From an uncultured Microbacterium sp. (GTDB taxonomy: Bacteria > Actinomycetota > Actinomycetes > Actinomycetales > Microbacteriaceae): a stretch of 64,000 nt of DNA. The first letter of the stretch is position 1. Every line of letters starts with the position of its first letter. This document shows positions 42,441 to 50,395 of the stretch, piece after piece. The notes under the pieces were generated by a model. That model ran no database searches, was not told the origin of the DNA, and was given only the letters and a program-made list of their open reading frames with translations. The stretch covers positions 15,294 through 79,293 of the forward strand of contig NZ_CALTTX010000005.1 of NCBI RefSeq assembly GCF_943912325.1, read 5' to 3'. The translations under genes and the position numbers were made by a program.

Positions 42441-42794
42441 ATGGAGATCCTGCGGCACGTCGTCCTTCTCGTCCACCTCATCGGCTTCGCGACGCTCTTC
42501 GGGGCGTGGCTCACGGCCCTCGTGCAAAAGAAGCGCGTCTTCTCGCGCCTCATGACCGAGGGAATGGGAATCGCCTTTCTTGCCGGCCTCGTTCTTTCGG
42601 CGCCGTTCGGCCTCAGCTACGAGCTCAACTACGTCAAGATCGGCGTCAAGCTCGTCGTGCTGCTCGTGATCGGCGCCATTCTGGGGATCGGCACGGCTCG
42701 CCAGAAGCGCACCGGATCGCTCCCCGCTCCGATGTTCTGGTCGGTCGGCATCCTGACCCTGCTCAACGCCGCTCTCGCGGTCCTCTGGCGCTGA
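42441..42794 (+). CDS. Small integral membrane protein
   Basis: 117 residues, four predicted hydrophobic helices (about 5-25, 40-60, 70-88, 98-115) with few charged loops. The pattern (VVLLVHLIGFATLFGAWL, KIGVKLVVLLV) recalls short actinobacterial relatives of the CopD/DUF2269 type, but no metal ligand is evident. Function unknown. It is not clearly part of riboflavin metabolism despite its position. Followed by a strong hairpin at 42839. Confidence 0.75.
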   Translation: MEILRHVVLLVHLIGFATLFGAWLTALVQKKRVFSRLMTEGMGIAFLAGLVLSAPFGLSYELNYVKIGVKLVVLLVIGAILGIGTARQKRTGSLPAPMFWSVGILTLLNAALAVLWR

Positions 42795-42830
42795 CGCCGC
42801 CGCAGGGAGCACCAGCCCCGCGGAAACGGC

Positions 42831-42883
42831 GTAAACTAGCGGATCGTGCCTAGGAAACCCCTGGGCACGATCCGCGTTTTCGT
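42831..42883 (+). terminator. Terminator/attenuator with its own -10-like box
   Basis: GCGGATCGTGCC (42839-42850) pairs perfectly with GGCACGATCCGC (42864-42875); the stem extends by TAGG/CCTG to a five-base loop and is followed by GTTTTCGTT. A TAAACT box (42832-42837) lies eight bases before a GTG at 42846 within the stem. The structure may end the upstream gene, or attenuate a short leader in front of the MFS gene. Confidence 0.7.
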
Positions 42884-43015
42884 TATGCCGCAACCCGCAC
42901 GCCGAAATCGCCCTCACGCCGCTCGCGGCGTTTCGGAACGAACCGGGACCCGCGCGGACGCCCCCGTCGACACCGCCGTCGATGGGGAAGCCATCCCCCG
43001 ACCGGAATCGACCCC

Positions 43016-44422
43016 ATGTCACAGAGCGCCACAGCATCCCCCGCATCCGCAAACAAACCCGCCAACTCGCGCGCCCGCGTCATCACCGCGAGCCTCGTCG
43101 GCACGACGATCGAGTTCTACGACTTCTACGTCTACGCCACGGCGGCCGTGCTCGTTTTCCCCACTCTCTTCTTCCCGACCGGTGACGACACGACGGCGCT
43201 GCTGTCGTCGTTCGCCGTGTTCGGCGCGGCGATGGTCGCTCGCCCGATCGGCGCGATCGTGTTCGGTCACTTCGGCGACCGTTTCGGCCGCAAGGCGACG
43301 CTTGTCGCATCGCTCCTCACGATGGGTATCGCGACCTTCGTGATCGGCCTGCTGCCGACCTATCAGAACATCGGCTGGTGGGCCGCGTTCCTGCTGCTCG
43401 TGCTGCGCCTCGCTCAGGGCTTTGCGCTCGGTGGTGAGTGGTCGGGAGCCGCGCTCGTCGCAACCGAGAACGCCCCCGCGGGCAAGCGCGCCTGGTACGG
43501 CACCTTCCCGCAGCTCGGCGCGCCGATCGGTTTCATCATCGCCAACGCGCTCTTCCTCGTGATCAACTTCGCTCTCCCCCACCCCGACGGCACGGCGCAG
43601 CGTTCGGCCGAATTCCTCGCGTGGGGCTGGCGCGTGCCGTTCCTGTTCTCGGCCGTCATGGTGATCATCGGCCTGTGGGTGCGCTTGAAGCTCGTCGAGT
43701 CCGAGACGTTCACGAAGGCCGAGATGGTCGGCGTCATCAAGAAGTTCCCGCTCGGTGAGACCGTGCGCCGCCACTGGCGCAACCTCATCCTCGGCACGTT
43801 CATCATGCTCGCGACCTACGTGCTGTTCTACCTGATGACGAGCTTCACCCTGTCGTACGCAACGGCCAAGACCGACGCTCCGGTGCCGGGTCTCGGCTTC
43901 GGCTACACCGACTTCGTCACGATGCAGATCATCGGCGTGATCTTCTTCGGCATCTTCACGCTGCTGTCGGGTCCCGTCGCCGACACCCTCGGCCGCAAGA
44001 AGCTGCTGATCTGGGTGACGGTCGGAATCATCGTGTTCGGCCTGCTGTTCACGGTGTTCTTGCTGCCTCACACCGACCCCAAGTTCACGGGCGCGCTCGT
44101 GCAGGCGGCGCTGGTCTTCGGCTTCGTGCTGATGGGGTCGACATTTGGTCCCATGGGCGCGCTTCTTCCGGAGCTGTTCCCGACGAACGTGCGCTACACC
44201 GGCTCGGCGATCGCCTACAACGTGTCGTCGATCCTCGGCGCGGCGCTCGCGCCGATCATCGCGGTCGCACTGTGGAAGGTCGGCGGCGGCAACCCGTGGC
44301 TCGTCGGCGTCTACCTCTCGGGCGCGGGGGTGCTGACGCTCATCGCGCTGCTGCTGTCGAAAGAGACGAAAGACGTCGAGTACGACACCAACATCGGTAT
44401 CGGCGCTTCGGGTTCGCTCTGA
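43016..44422 (+). CDS. MFS transporter, metabolite:H+ symporter (MHS) type
   Basis: 468 residues with twelve hydrophobic segments. MHS signatures: SLVGTTIEFYDFYVYATAA in helix 1, GHFGDRFGRKATL between helices 2 and 3, QGFALGGEWSGAALVATEN in helix 4 and LFPTNVRYTGSAIAYNVSS in the second half. Relatives (ShiA, ProP, KgtP) take up shikimate, betaine or dicarboxylates with protons; the substrate here cannot be assigned. The 140 bases after the hairpin at 42839 show no obvious promoter or strong RBS. Confidence 0.92.
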   Translation: MSQSATASPASANKPANSRARVITASLVGTTIEFYDFYVYATAAVLVFPTLFFPTGDDTTALLSSFAVFGAAMVARPIGAIVFGHFGDRFGRKATLVASLLTMGIATFVIGLLPTYQNIGWWAAFLLLVLRLAQGFALGGEWSGAALVATENAPAGKRAWYGTFPQLGAPIGFIIANALFLVINFALPHPDGTAQRSAEFLAWGWRVPFLFSAVMVIIGLWVRLKLVESETFTKAEMVGVIKKFPLGETVRRHWRNLILGTFIMLATYVLFYLMTSFTLSYATAKTDAPVPGLGFGYTDFVTMQIIGVIFFGIFTLLSGPVADTLGRKKLLIWVTVGIIVFGLLFTVFLLPHTDPKFTGALVQAALVFGFVLMGSTFGPMGALLPELFPTNVRYTGSAIAYNVSSILGAALAPIIAVALWKVGGGNPWLVGVYLSGAGVLTLIALLLSKETKDVEYDTNIGIGASGSL

Positions 44423-44439
44423 CACGCAGATAGACGAAT

Positions 44440-44473
44440 GGATGCCTCGGGGTCGCGCGACCCCGGGGCATCC
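44440..44473. terminator. Terminator hairpin after the MFS gene
   Basis: Sixteen-bp stem GGATGCCTCGGGGTCG / CGACCCCGGGGCATCC with one G-T pair and a minimal loop, followed by GTCGTTTCGG. Probably ends both the MFS gene and the convergent ABC operon region. Confidence 0.7.
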
Positions 44474-44526
44474 GTCGTTTCGGCGAGACGCGCAGTCGGA
44501 TGGGCGTGCGCGCCGAGCAGCCCGCG

Positions 44527-45363
44527 CTAGCCGAGGAATAGCGCGCGCAGGCGCTTGGTCGTGAAGGTCAGACCGATCGCGATCATGACGACGTAGTAGG
44601 CGAGGTGCCCGAGCATCGCCCACGACAGTGCGCCGGTCGTGAGCCCGCGGATCAGCTCGACGCCGTGCCAGAGCGGGAAGACCTGCACGATCGTCTGCAC
44701 CCAGCCCGGGTAGACCGAGAGCGGGTAGAACGTCGCCGAGAACAGGAACATCGGCAACAGCACGAAGTTGATCCAATCCATGTGCTGGAACGTCTTCATA
44801 TAGCTCGTCACGGCCATGCCGAAGCTCGCGAAGCCGAAGGCGATCACGAGCACGGCAGGAAGCGCGAGGATCGCCGTCCACGACAGGTTGAGCCCAGCGA
44901 ACTGCATGATGACGAGGAACCCCGAGGCATAGAGCAGTCCCCGCAGCAGCGCGTAGAGAATCTCGCCGAGGGCGACGTCGAGCGGGCCGAGCGAAGTCGC
45001 GAGCATGCCCTCGTAGAGCTTGCCGTAGTTGAGCTTGAAGAACACGTTCCAGGTCGAGTCATAGATCGCACCGTTCATCGCCGAGACCGCGAGCAGGGCG
45101 GGCGCGATGTAGGCCGCGTAGCTCACGTCGGCGCCCGTCGAGGTCTGCACGGTGCCGATGAACGAGCCGAGCCCGATGCCCATCGACGCGAGGTAGAAGA
45201 CGGGCTCGAAGAACCCCGAGACGATCACGATCCAGCTCGACGACCGCGCGGCGATGAGTCCGCGCTGCACGACCGCCCACGGGTTGCCCGACCACAGAGC
45301 GCGCACCCCGCCGGTGCGGCGCGGCGGCGCGTCGATCATGGGGGCGAGGGACGATGCGCTCAT
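44527..45363 (-). CDS. ABC-2 type exporter permease (second)
   Basis: 278 residues, six hydrophobic helices after a 35-residue cytoplasmic start. The pattern of NodJ/DrrB-type permeases is seen: FEPVFYLASMGIGLGSFIG, APALLAVSAMNGAIYDSTWN, MFLFSATFYPLSVYP and PLWHGVELIRGL. The ATG at 45363 overlaps the stop of the first permease (ATGA). The substrate is unknown; such pairs export polysaccharide, lipid or drugs. Confidence 0.9.
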   Translation of the reverse strand: MSASSLAPMIDAPPRRTGGVRALWSGNPWAVVQRGLIAARSSSWIVIVSGFFEPVFYLASMGIGLGSFIGTVQTSTGADVSYAAYIAPALLAVSAMNGAIYDSTWNVFFKLNYGKLYEGMLATSLGPLDVALGEILYALLRGLLYASGFLVIMQFAGLNLSWTAILALPAVLVIAFGFASFGMAVTSYMKTFQHMDWINFVLLPMFLFSATFYPLSVYPGWVQTIVQVFPLWHGVELIRGLTTGALSWAMLGHLAYYVVMIAIGLTFTTKRLRALFLG

Positions 45364-46283
45364 CGGGCGAGCCTCCGGGCGAAGATGATGCGCGCGGCGA
45401 CGATGCCGCCGACAGCGAGGACGAGCAGATAGGCGACGTGCACGATCGTGAGCCACAGCGGCACGGTGAGTCCGAACGTCGCTTGGCGTCCGAGCTCGCT
45501 CGCGTGCCAGAGGGGCGAGATCCAGCCGATCCACTGCAACCAGATGGGCAGCACGCCGAGCGGGTAGAAGGTGCCCGAAAAGAGGAACATCGGCATGAAG
45601 ATGAACCGCTGCACGAGCGCGAACTGCCCCTTGTCGTCGTTGATCGACGCGGCATAGGCCATGAGCGGCGCGCCGAACGACAGCCCGGCCAGCAGGCCGA
45701 CGGCGACGGCGATCCACCCCGTCGCGGGGTCGGGCACGGCACCGAAGAGCCAGACGAAAACGTAGTAGGCCGCGACAGCGAAGAGCATGCGGGCCCCGGC
45801 AGCGTTCACCACCCCCGCCGCGATCTGTCCGCTCTGCAGCGGCGACGCCGAGAAACCATAGAAGTAGCGGCGCCACTTGAACCCCGACATGACGGGATAC
45901 GTCATCTCTTCGGAGGCGACGGCGATCGCCGCCGTCATGAGCAGCGCGGGGGCGACGAAGACGAGGTACTTCACGCTCCCGCCGTCGCTCGTCGGAATGG
46001 GCTGATCGATGAGCGCTGCGAGCCCGACGGCCAGGCCGAGCAGGTAGAGAATCGGCTGACCGAGAGCGCCGATCACGAGCGTCCAGCCGTAGGCGCGCAT
46101 CGCACGCAGCATGTGCTCGGTCGCGTACCACCAGCCGAATCGGCGAGGCTTCTGCGCCCACGCGATCGCCTCGGCGCGCAGTTCGTCGAGCGTCGGATTT
46201 GTCGCGACAGCTACCGCTCGAGTGAGCGAACCACCGGCATCCATCGACTGCTCATCGGCCGTCTCGTCATCGCGCGGCGTCAT
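45360..46283 (-). CDS. ABC-2 type exporter permease (first)
   Basis: 307 residues. A cytoplasmic N-terminus of about 65 residues is followed by six helices: YLLGLAVGLAALI, FVAPALLMTAAIAVASEEMT, MFLFSGTFYPLGVLP and PLWHASELGRQ. It is paralogous to the second permease, consistent with a heterodimeric membrane domain. It overlaps the ATPase gene by four bases. Confidence 0.9.
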   Translation of the reverse strand: MTPRDDETADEQSMDAGGSLTRAVAVATNPTLDELRAEAIAWAQKPRRFGWWYATEHMLRAMRAYGWTLVIGALGQPILYLLGLAVGLAALIDQPIPTSDGGSVKYLVFVAPALLMTAAIAVASEEMTYPVMSGFKWRRYFYGFSASPLQSGQIAAGVVNAAGARMLFAVAAYYVFVWLFGAVPDPATGWIAVAVGLLAGLSFGAPLMAYAASINDDKGQFALVQRFIFMPMFLFSGTFYPLGVLPIWLQWIGWISPLWHASELGRQATFGLTVPLWLTIVHVAYLLVLAVGGIVAARIIFARRLAR

Positions 46284-47221
46284 TCGATCAACGACCGTCC
46301 GGTCAAACGCAAGAAGACGTCTTCGAGGCTCGCGCGACGAACGAGCGACGTCATCGGCGTGAGACCCCGCTCGGTGATGCGCGCAAGCGCCGCCTCGCCG
46401 TCGTGCGCGTACACGAGCACACGGTCGGGCAACACCTCGACGCGGTCACCGATCCCCTCGATCTGGGTCGCCGCCTCGGCGTTCTTGTCGGAACCGAAGC
46501 GCACCTCGAGCACTTCGCGGCTCGAGTGCTCGCGAATGAGCGCGGCGGGGCTCCCCTCGGCCATGATCGCGCCCTTGTCGACCACGATGAGCCGGTCGCA
46601 GAGTTGCTCGGCCTCGTCCATGTAATGCGTCGTGAGCACGAGCGTCGTGCCCCGCTCTTTCAGTCGGAACAGGCGATCCCACAGCACGTGCCGCGCCTGC
46701 GGATCAAGGCCCGTCGTCGGCTCGTCGAGCAGCAGGATGCGCGGATCATTGATCAGCCCGCGCGCGATCGTGAGGCGCCGCTTCATGCCGCCCGAGAGCT
46801 GATCGACTTTGCTCGTGGCCTTGTCTTCGAGCTGCGCGAACGCGAGCAGCTCTTCGGCCTTCTCGCGGCAGACGCGCGCCGGAAGTCCGAAGTACCGCCC
46901 GTAGACGAAGAGGTTCTCGCGCGCGTTGAGCTCGCCGTCGAGGTTGTCTTGCTGCGGCACCACGCCGAGGCGCGCGCGGATCTCGGGGCCGTAATCGTCG
47001 GGGTCGAGCCCCAGGATCTCGAGCGACCCCGCTGTGCGCGACGAGACCGCACCGATCATCTTCATCGTCGTGGACTTGCCCGCACCGTTCGGCCCGAGCA
47101 GCCCGAAAGACTCACCGGGCGCAACCTCGAAGCTGAGCCCGTCGACGGCGACGAAATCGGGCTTGCCCTTGACGGGATAGATCTTTTTCAGATCAAGAGC
47201 GGAGATAACGGATGCTGGCAC
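46280..47221 (-). CDS. ABC transporter ATP-binding protein (DrrA/NodI type)
   Basis: 313 residues: Walker A GLLGPNGAGKSTTMKMI, Q-loop VVPQQDNLD, signature QLSGGMKRRLTIARGL, Walker B ILLLDEPTTGLDP and H-loop TTHYMDEAEQLCD. A C-terminal domain of about 75 residues (EVLEVRFGSDKNAE...) is typical of DrrA-like ATPases. The GTG at 47221 is favoured over an ATG at 47251 because a TAGGGT box lies seven bases before it. It heads the three-gene exporter operon. Confidence 0.92.
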   Translation of the reverse strand: MPASVISALDLKKIYPVKGKPDFVAVDGLSFEVAPGESFGLLGPNGAGKSTTMKMIGAVSSRTAGSLEILGLDPDDYGPEIRARLGVVPQQDNLDGELNARENLFVYGRYFGLPARVCREKAEELLAFAQLEDKATSKVDQLSGGMKRRLTIARGLINDPRILLLDEPTTGLDPQARHVLWDRLFRLKERGTTLVLTTHYMDEAEQLCDRLIVVDKGAIMAEGSPAALIREHSSREVLEVRFGSDKNAEAATQIEGIGDRVEVLPDRVLVYAHDGEAALARITERGLTPMTSLVRRASLEDVFLRLTGRSLIE

Positions 47222-47228
47222 GGTTGAC

Positions 47229-47234
47229 ACCCTA
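47229..47234 (-). promoter_or_regulatory. -10 box TAGGGT, leaderless promoter of the ABC exporter operon
   Basis: TAGGGT, seven bases, GTG of the ATPase gene. Confidence 0.5.
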
Positions 47235-47271
47235 GCCAGCACCCCCGACATCGGCGGGGGCGCGGCGTGAA

Positions 47272-48051
47272 TCAGCGCGCGTCGAGCGAGAGGTTGAGCA
47301 CTTCGTCGGCATAGATCGCGTCGGGAGAGGTCCACGCTCGGAACGGGTTGAGGTAGCGCAGGTCGCTTTCGCCGATACCGAAACGGTTGCCGATCGCCCG
47401 CAGGTTGTCGCCGCGCACGACCTGGTACGAATAGACGGCTCCGCCGACCTGGCTCACGGGACCCATGGCTCCGCGCGCGGCGCCCGTGTCGGTGATCGCC
47501 TCGAGCCGCGGGCGGAAGGGCGCGACGCGCCACGTGAGGTCGGCCGACGCGAGGATCCGCACGCACGAGGGGTCTGACGTATCGGTCAGCACGATGCGCC
47601 GCCACTGTGTCGGGTCAGGTTCTGCGAGCGAGAACGCCGGGCTCTGCAGACTCGTGCCGAGGGCAGCTGTGCCGATATCGAGGGCGTGTCCGGTGAGGCA
47701 TCCATTCGCGATCACTCCGCTCGCCGCGACGAGTTGCACTCCCGCGTTCGCGCCGCGCACGCCCGAGAGCCCCGCGATCTCGACGATCCCCTTCGACGTC
47801 GATCCGTTCTCGCCCGTGATCGTGACATCGCCCGCGGCGGGCGACGCGAACGATCCCGAGGCCCAGAGTCCGTCGGCGGGGGTCGCAGGCAGCGCCGTCG
47901 GCGAGGGGGCGACGGATGCCGAGGGCGTTGCGCTCGAGGGGCGCGGAGCCGTGCTGTCGGGGTCGGCGACGCATCCGGCGAGCACCGTCGCTGCAACTGC
48001 CACCGCGACGGCGAAGACGACACGGGCGGGGCGACGGGATCGGATGCTCAC
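47272..48051 (-). CDS. LysM-domain lipoprotein
   Basis: 259 residues from the GTG at 48051. Signal peptide with lipobox VLAGC (Cys about 26), then a Ser/Pro/Thr-rich stretch, a beta-rich domain and a C-terminal LysM motif (YQVVRGDNLRAIGNRFGI ... LRYLNPF), so it is anchored to the membrane and likely binds peptidoglycan. Start choice rests on TAGCCT six bases upstream; a GTG two codons earlier is also possible. The Ser/Thr-rich linker could be a Pmt substrate (inference). Confidence 0.87.
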   Translation of the reverse strand: MSIRSRRPARVVFAVAVAVAATVLAGCVADPDSTAPRPSSATPSASVAPSPTALPATPADGLWASGSFASPAAGDVTITGENGSTSKGIVEIAGLSGVRGANAGVQLVAASGVIANGCLTGHALDIGTAALGTSLQSPAFSLAEPDPTQWRRIVLTDTSDPSCVRILASADLTWRVAPFRPRLEAITDTGAARGAMGPVSQVGGAVYSYQVVRGDNLRAIGNRFGIGESDLRYLNPFRAWTSPDAIYADEVLNLSLDAR

Positions 48052-48057
48052 GCGCAC

Positions 48058-48063
48058 AGGCTA
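48058..48063 (-). promoter_or_regulatory. -10 box TAGCCT, leaderless promoter of the LysM lipoprotein
   Basis: TAGCCT, six bases, GTG at 48051. Confidence 0.55.
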
Positions 48064-48174
48064 ACCGGCGGCGGCTGCGATCCCCCGGTGCGACCCGCGC
48101 GCGTGCAGGCCGCTCACGGCGAAGAGCCCGCCGGGCGGAATGCGGCTCGGGGATCTGCGAGAAGATGGAGAATC

Positions 48175-50145
48175 ATGGCTTCTCCCACCGCGTCCGCACC
48201 CTCACCCCGTTCGCGCAACCCGTTCGCTCGAACCCACGACGACGGCCCGCGCGCGAGCCTGCGCCACCTGATCCCGTTCCTGCTGGAGCACCGCGGCACA
48301 CTCGACATCGTCGTCGCGCTCAGCATCGTCGGTGCCATCGCGACGCTCGTGCAGCCCGTGCTCGTCGGGCAGGTCATCGCGCGCGTGCAGGCGAGCGAGG
48401 GGTTGGGGCTGCTCGTCTGGGCGATCGTCGCGCTCGTCGTCGTCGCATCGCTCATCAGCGGCCTGCAGCACTACCTCTTGCAGCGCACGGGAACGGCCGT
48501 CGTCTTCTCGAGTCGGCGCAAGCTCATCGCACGCATTCTGCGCCTGCCGATCGCCGAGTTCGACGCGCGCCGCACGGGAGACCTCGTCTCCCGCGTCGGC
48601 ACCGACACGACGCTGCTCTACGCCGTGCTCACGCAGGGACTCGTCGACGCCGTCGGCAACGCGCTGATCTTCGTCGGCGCGCTCATCGCGATGCTCGTGA
48701 TCGACCCCGTGCTGCTGCTTCTCATCGTCGTCGTGCTCGGGCTGTCGATCGCGGTCGTCGGCCTCTTCGCCCTGCGCATCCGGCGCGCGAGCGCCGATCA
48801 GCAGGCCCGCGTCGGCGAGCTCTCGTCGGGCGTCGAACGCGCGGCCGGCGCGATCCGCACCGTGCGCGCCTCGGGCGCGACCGAGCGCGAGACCGAGGCC
48901 GTAACGGCGCTCGCCTCCGATGCCTATACCGCAGGGGTGCGGGTCGCGAAGGCATCGGCGTTCGTCGTCCCGATCGCGGGAATCGCCCTGCAGGTGTCGC
49001 TGCTCGTCGTCGTCGGTGTCGGCGGAATCCGCGTCGCGGCGGGGGCGATCTCGATCGCGAACCTCGTGGCCTTCATCATGTTCCTCTTCGTGCTCGTCAT
49101 GCCGCTCGGCACCCTCATCGGCGCGATCACGTCGGTCAATCAGGCGCTCGGCGCGCTCGGGCGCATTCAAGAGGTGCTCGACCTGCCGAGCGAGACCGAT
49201 GGCGATGCGGCCCTCGCGGCACGCGTGAGCGAGCAGATCACGGTGAGCGAACGGGATGCCTCGGCTCCCGGCATCCCGTCGACTGTTCCTGCGATCGCGT
49301 TTCGCGACGTGCACTTCCGCTATCCCGAGCAGGTCGCCCGCGCCCGCCGCACGAGCGAGGTCGAGGGGCTCGCGGCGCTCGAGCGCGCGCACGTCGATAC
49401 GTCGGCGCTCACTTCCGACGGGCCGGGCGCTTCGGACGGTTCGGAGACGATGGATGCCTCGGCCGACGACGTGCTGCGCGGCGTGAGCTTCGCCGTGCCG
49501 CAGGGTGCGCGCGTCGCGCTCGTTGGCCCCTCGGGCGCTGGCAAGAGCACGACGCTCGCCCTCATCGAGCGGTTCTACGACCCCACGGCCGGGTCGATCG
49601 AACTCGACGGCGTCGACATCCGCCTGCTCCACCGCAACGATCTGCGCGCACGGCTCGGATACGTGCAGCAGGACGCGCCGACCCTCGCCGGTACGATCGG
49701 CGACAACCTGCGGCTCGCTTCTCCCCGGGCATCCGATGACGAATGCGAACGCGTGCTGCGCGCCGTCAACCTCGGCGGCGTGCTCGACCGCTCGACCGCG
49801 GGGCTCGACGCGCCCGTCGGCGAGGGCGGTGTGCGGCTCTCGGGTGGTGAGCGTCAGCGACTCGCGATCGCGCGCACGCTGCTGCAGGCGCCGCCCGTGC
49901 TGCTGCTCGACGAATCGACGTCGTCGCTCGACGGCCTCAACGAGCAGCGCATGCGCGAGGCGATCGACGCCGTCGCCGCGGGCCGCACGCTCGTCGTGAT
50001 CGCGCACCGGCTCTCAACCGTCGTCGACAGCGACCTCATCGTCGTGCTCGAGCGGGGACGAGTCGTCGGCTCGGGCACGCACGCCGAGCTCGTCGAGAGC
50101 GTGCCGCTCTACCGCGACCTCGCGGCCCGCCAGCTGTTGGTCTGA
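48175..50145 (+). CDS. ABC exporter, fused permease and ATPase
   Basis: 656 residues of the type I exporter (MsbA/LmrA-like) family: six-helix membrane domain (about 40-330) with FDARRTGDLVSRVGTDTTLL, then the nucleotide-binding domain with Walker A LVGPSGAGKSTTL, signature VRLSGGERQRLAIAR and Walker B VLLLDESTSSLD. Unusually, about 45 acidic and polar residues (ARARRTSEVEGLAALERA ...) interrupt the first strands of the ATPase before VLRGVSF. ATG at 48175 with GGAG upstream. It probably works as a homodimer; substrate unknown. Confidence 0.9.
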   Translation: MASPTASAPSPRSRNPFARTHDDGPRASLRHLIPFLLEHRGTLDIVVALSIVGAIATLVQPVLVGQVIARVQASEGLGLLVWAIVALVVVASLISGLQHYLLQRTGTAVVFSSRRKLIARILRLPIAEFDARRTGDLVSRVGTDTTLLYAVLTQGLVDAVGNALIFVGALIAMLVIDPVLLLLIVVVLGLSIAVVGLFALRIRRASADQQARVGELSSGVERAAGAIRTVRASGATERETEAVTALASDAYTAGVRVAKASAFVVPIAGIALQVSLLVVVGVGGIRVAAGAISIANLVAFIMFLFVLVMPLGTLIGAITSVNQALGALGRIQEVLDLPSETDGDAALAARVSEQITVSERDASAPGIPSTVPAIAFRDVHFRYPEQVARARRTSEVEGLAALERAHVDTSALTSDGPGASDGSETMDASADDVLRGVSFAVPQGARVALVGPSGAGKSTTLALIERFYDPTAGSIELDGVDIRLLHRNDLRARLGYVQQDAPTLAGTIGDNLRLASPRASDDECERVLRAVNLGGVLDRSTAGLDAPVGEGGVRLSGGERQRLAIARTLLQAPPVLLLDESTSSLDGLNEQRMREAIDAVAAGRTLVVIAHRLSTVVDSDLIVVLERGRVVGSGTHAELVESVPLYRDLAARQLLV

Positions 50146-50275
50146 GCGCACACCGCGCTCGGCTCGCCGCGTGGGAGCGCACCCGACCGTCCGCACGGCC
50201 GTGGTCGGATCGCCGCGTTCTTGGGGCAGCCTGCCCTCAGGCATCCCGCCCCCGCGTAACCCGCCCACAACCGAC

Positions 50276-50329
50276 GATGTCTCACTTATGCAGGTTCTGG
50301 GGCGTCAAAACCTGCATAAGTGAGACATC
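50276..50329. repeat. Perfect 21-bp inverted repeat
   Basis: GATGTCTCACTTATGCAGGTT (50276-50296) and its exact complement (50309-50329) around a 12-base loop, between the convergent ABC exporter and pckG. The arms are AT-richer than the surroundings and no long T-tract follows on either strand. It may be a bidirectional terminator or a copy of a dispersed palindromic repeat. Confidence 0.85.
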
Positions 50330-50395
50330 AAAAGGCGGTGGGTCGTTCGACCCCGTCAGCTCACGTCGGGCAAGGACCGGCCGACCCCGCCGGGC

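Noticed and set aside
42846..43343. GTG-started 165-codon frame across the hairpin and MFS start
   Set aside because: Apart from a possible short leader peptide, it becomes Ser/Pro/Arg noise overlapping the MFS gene.
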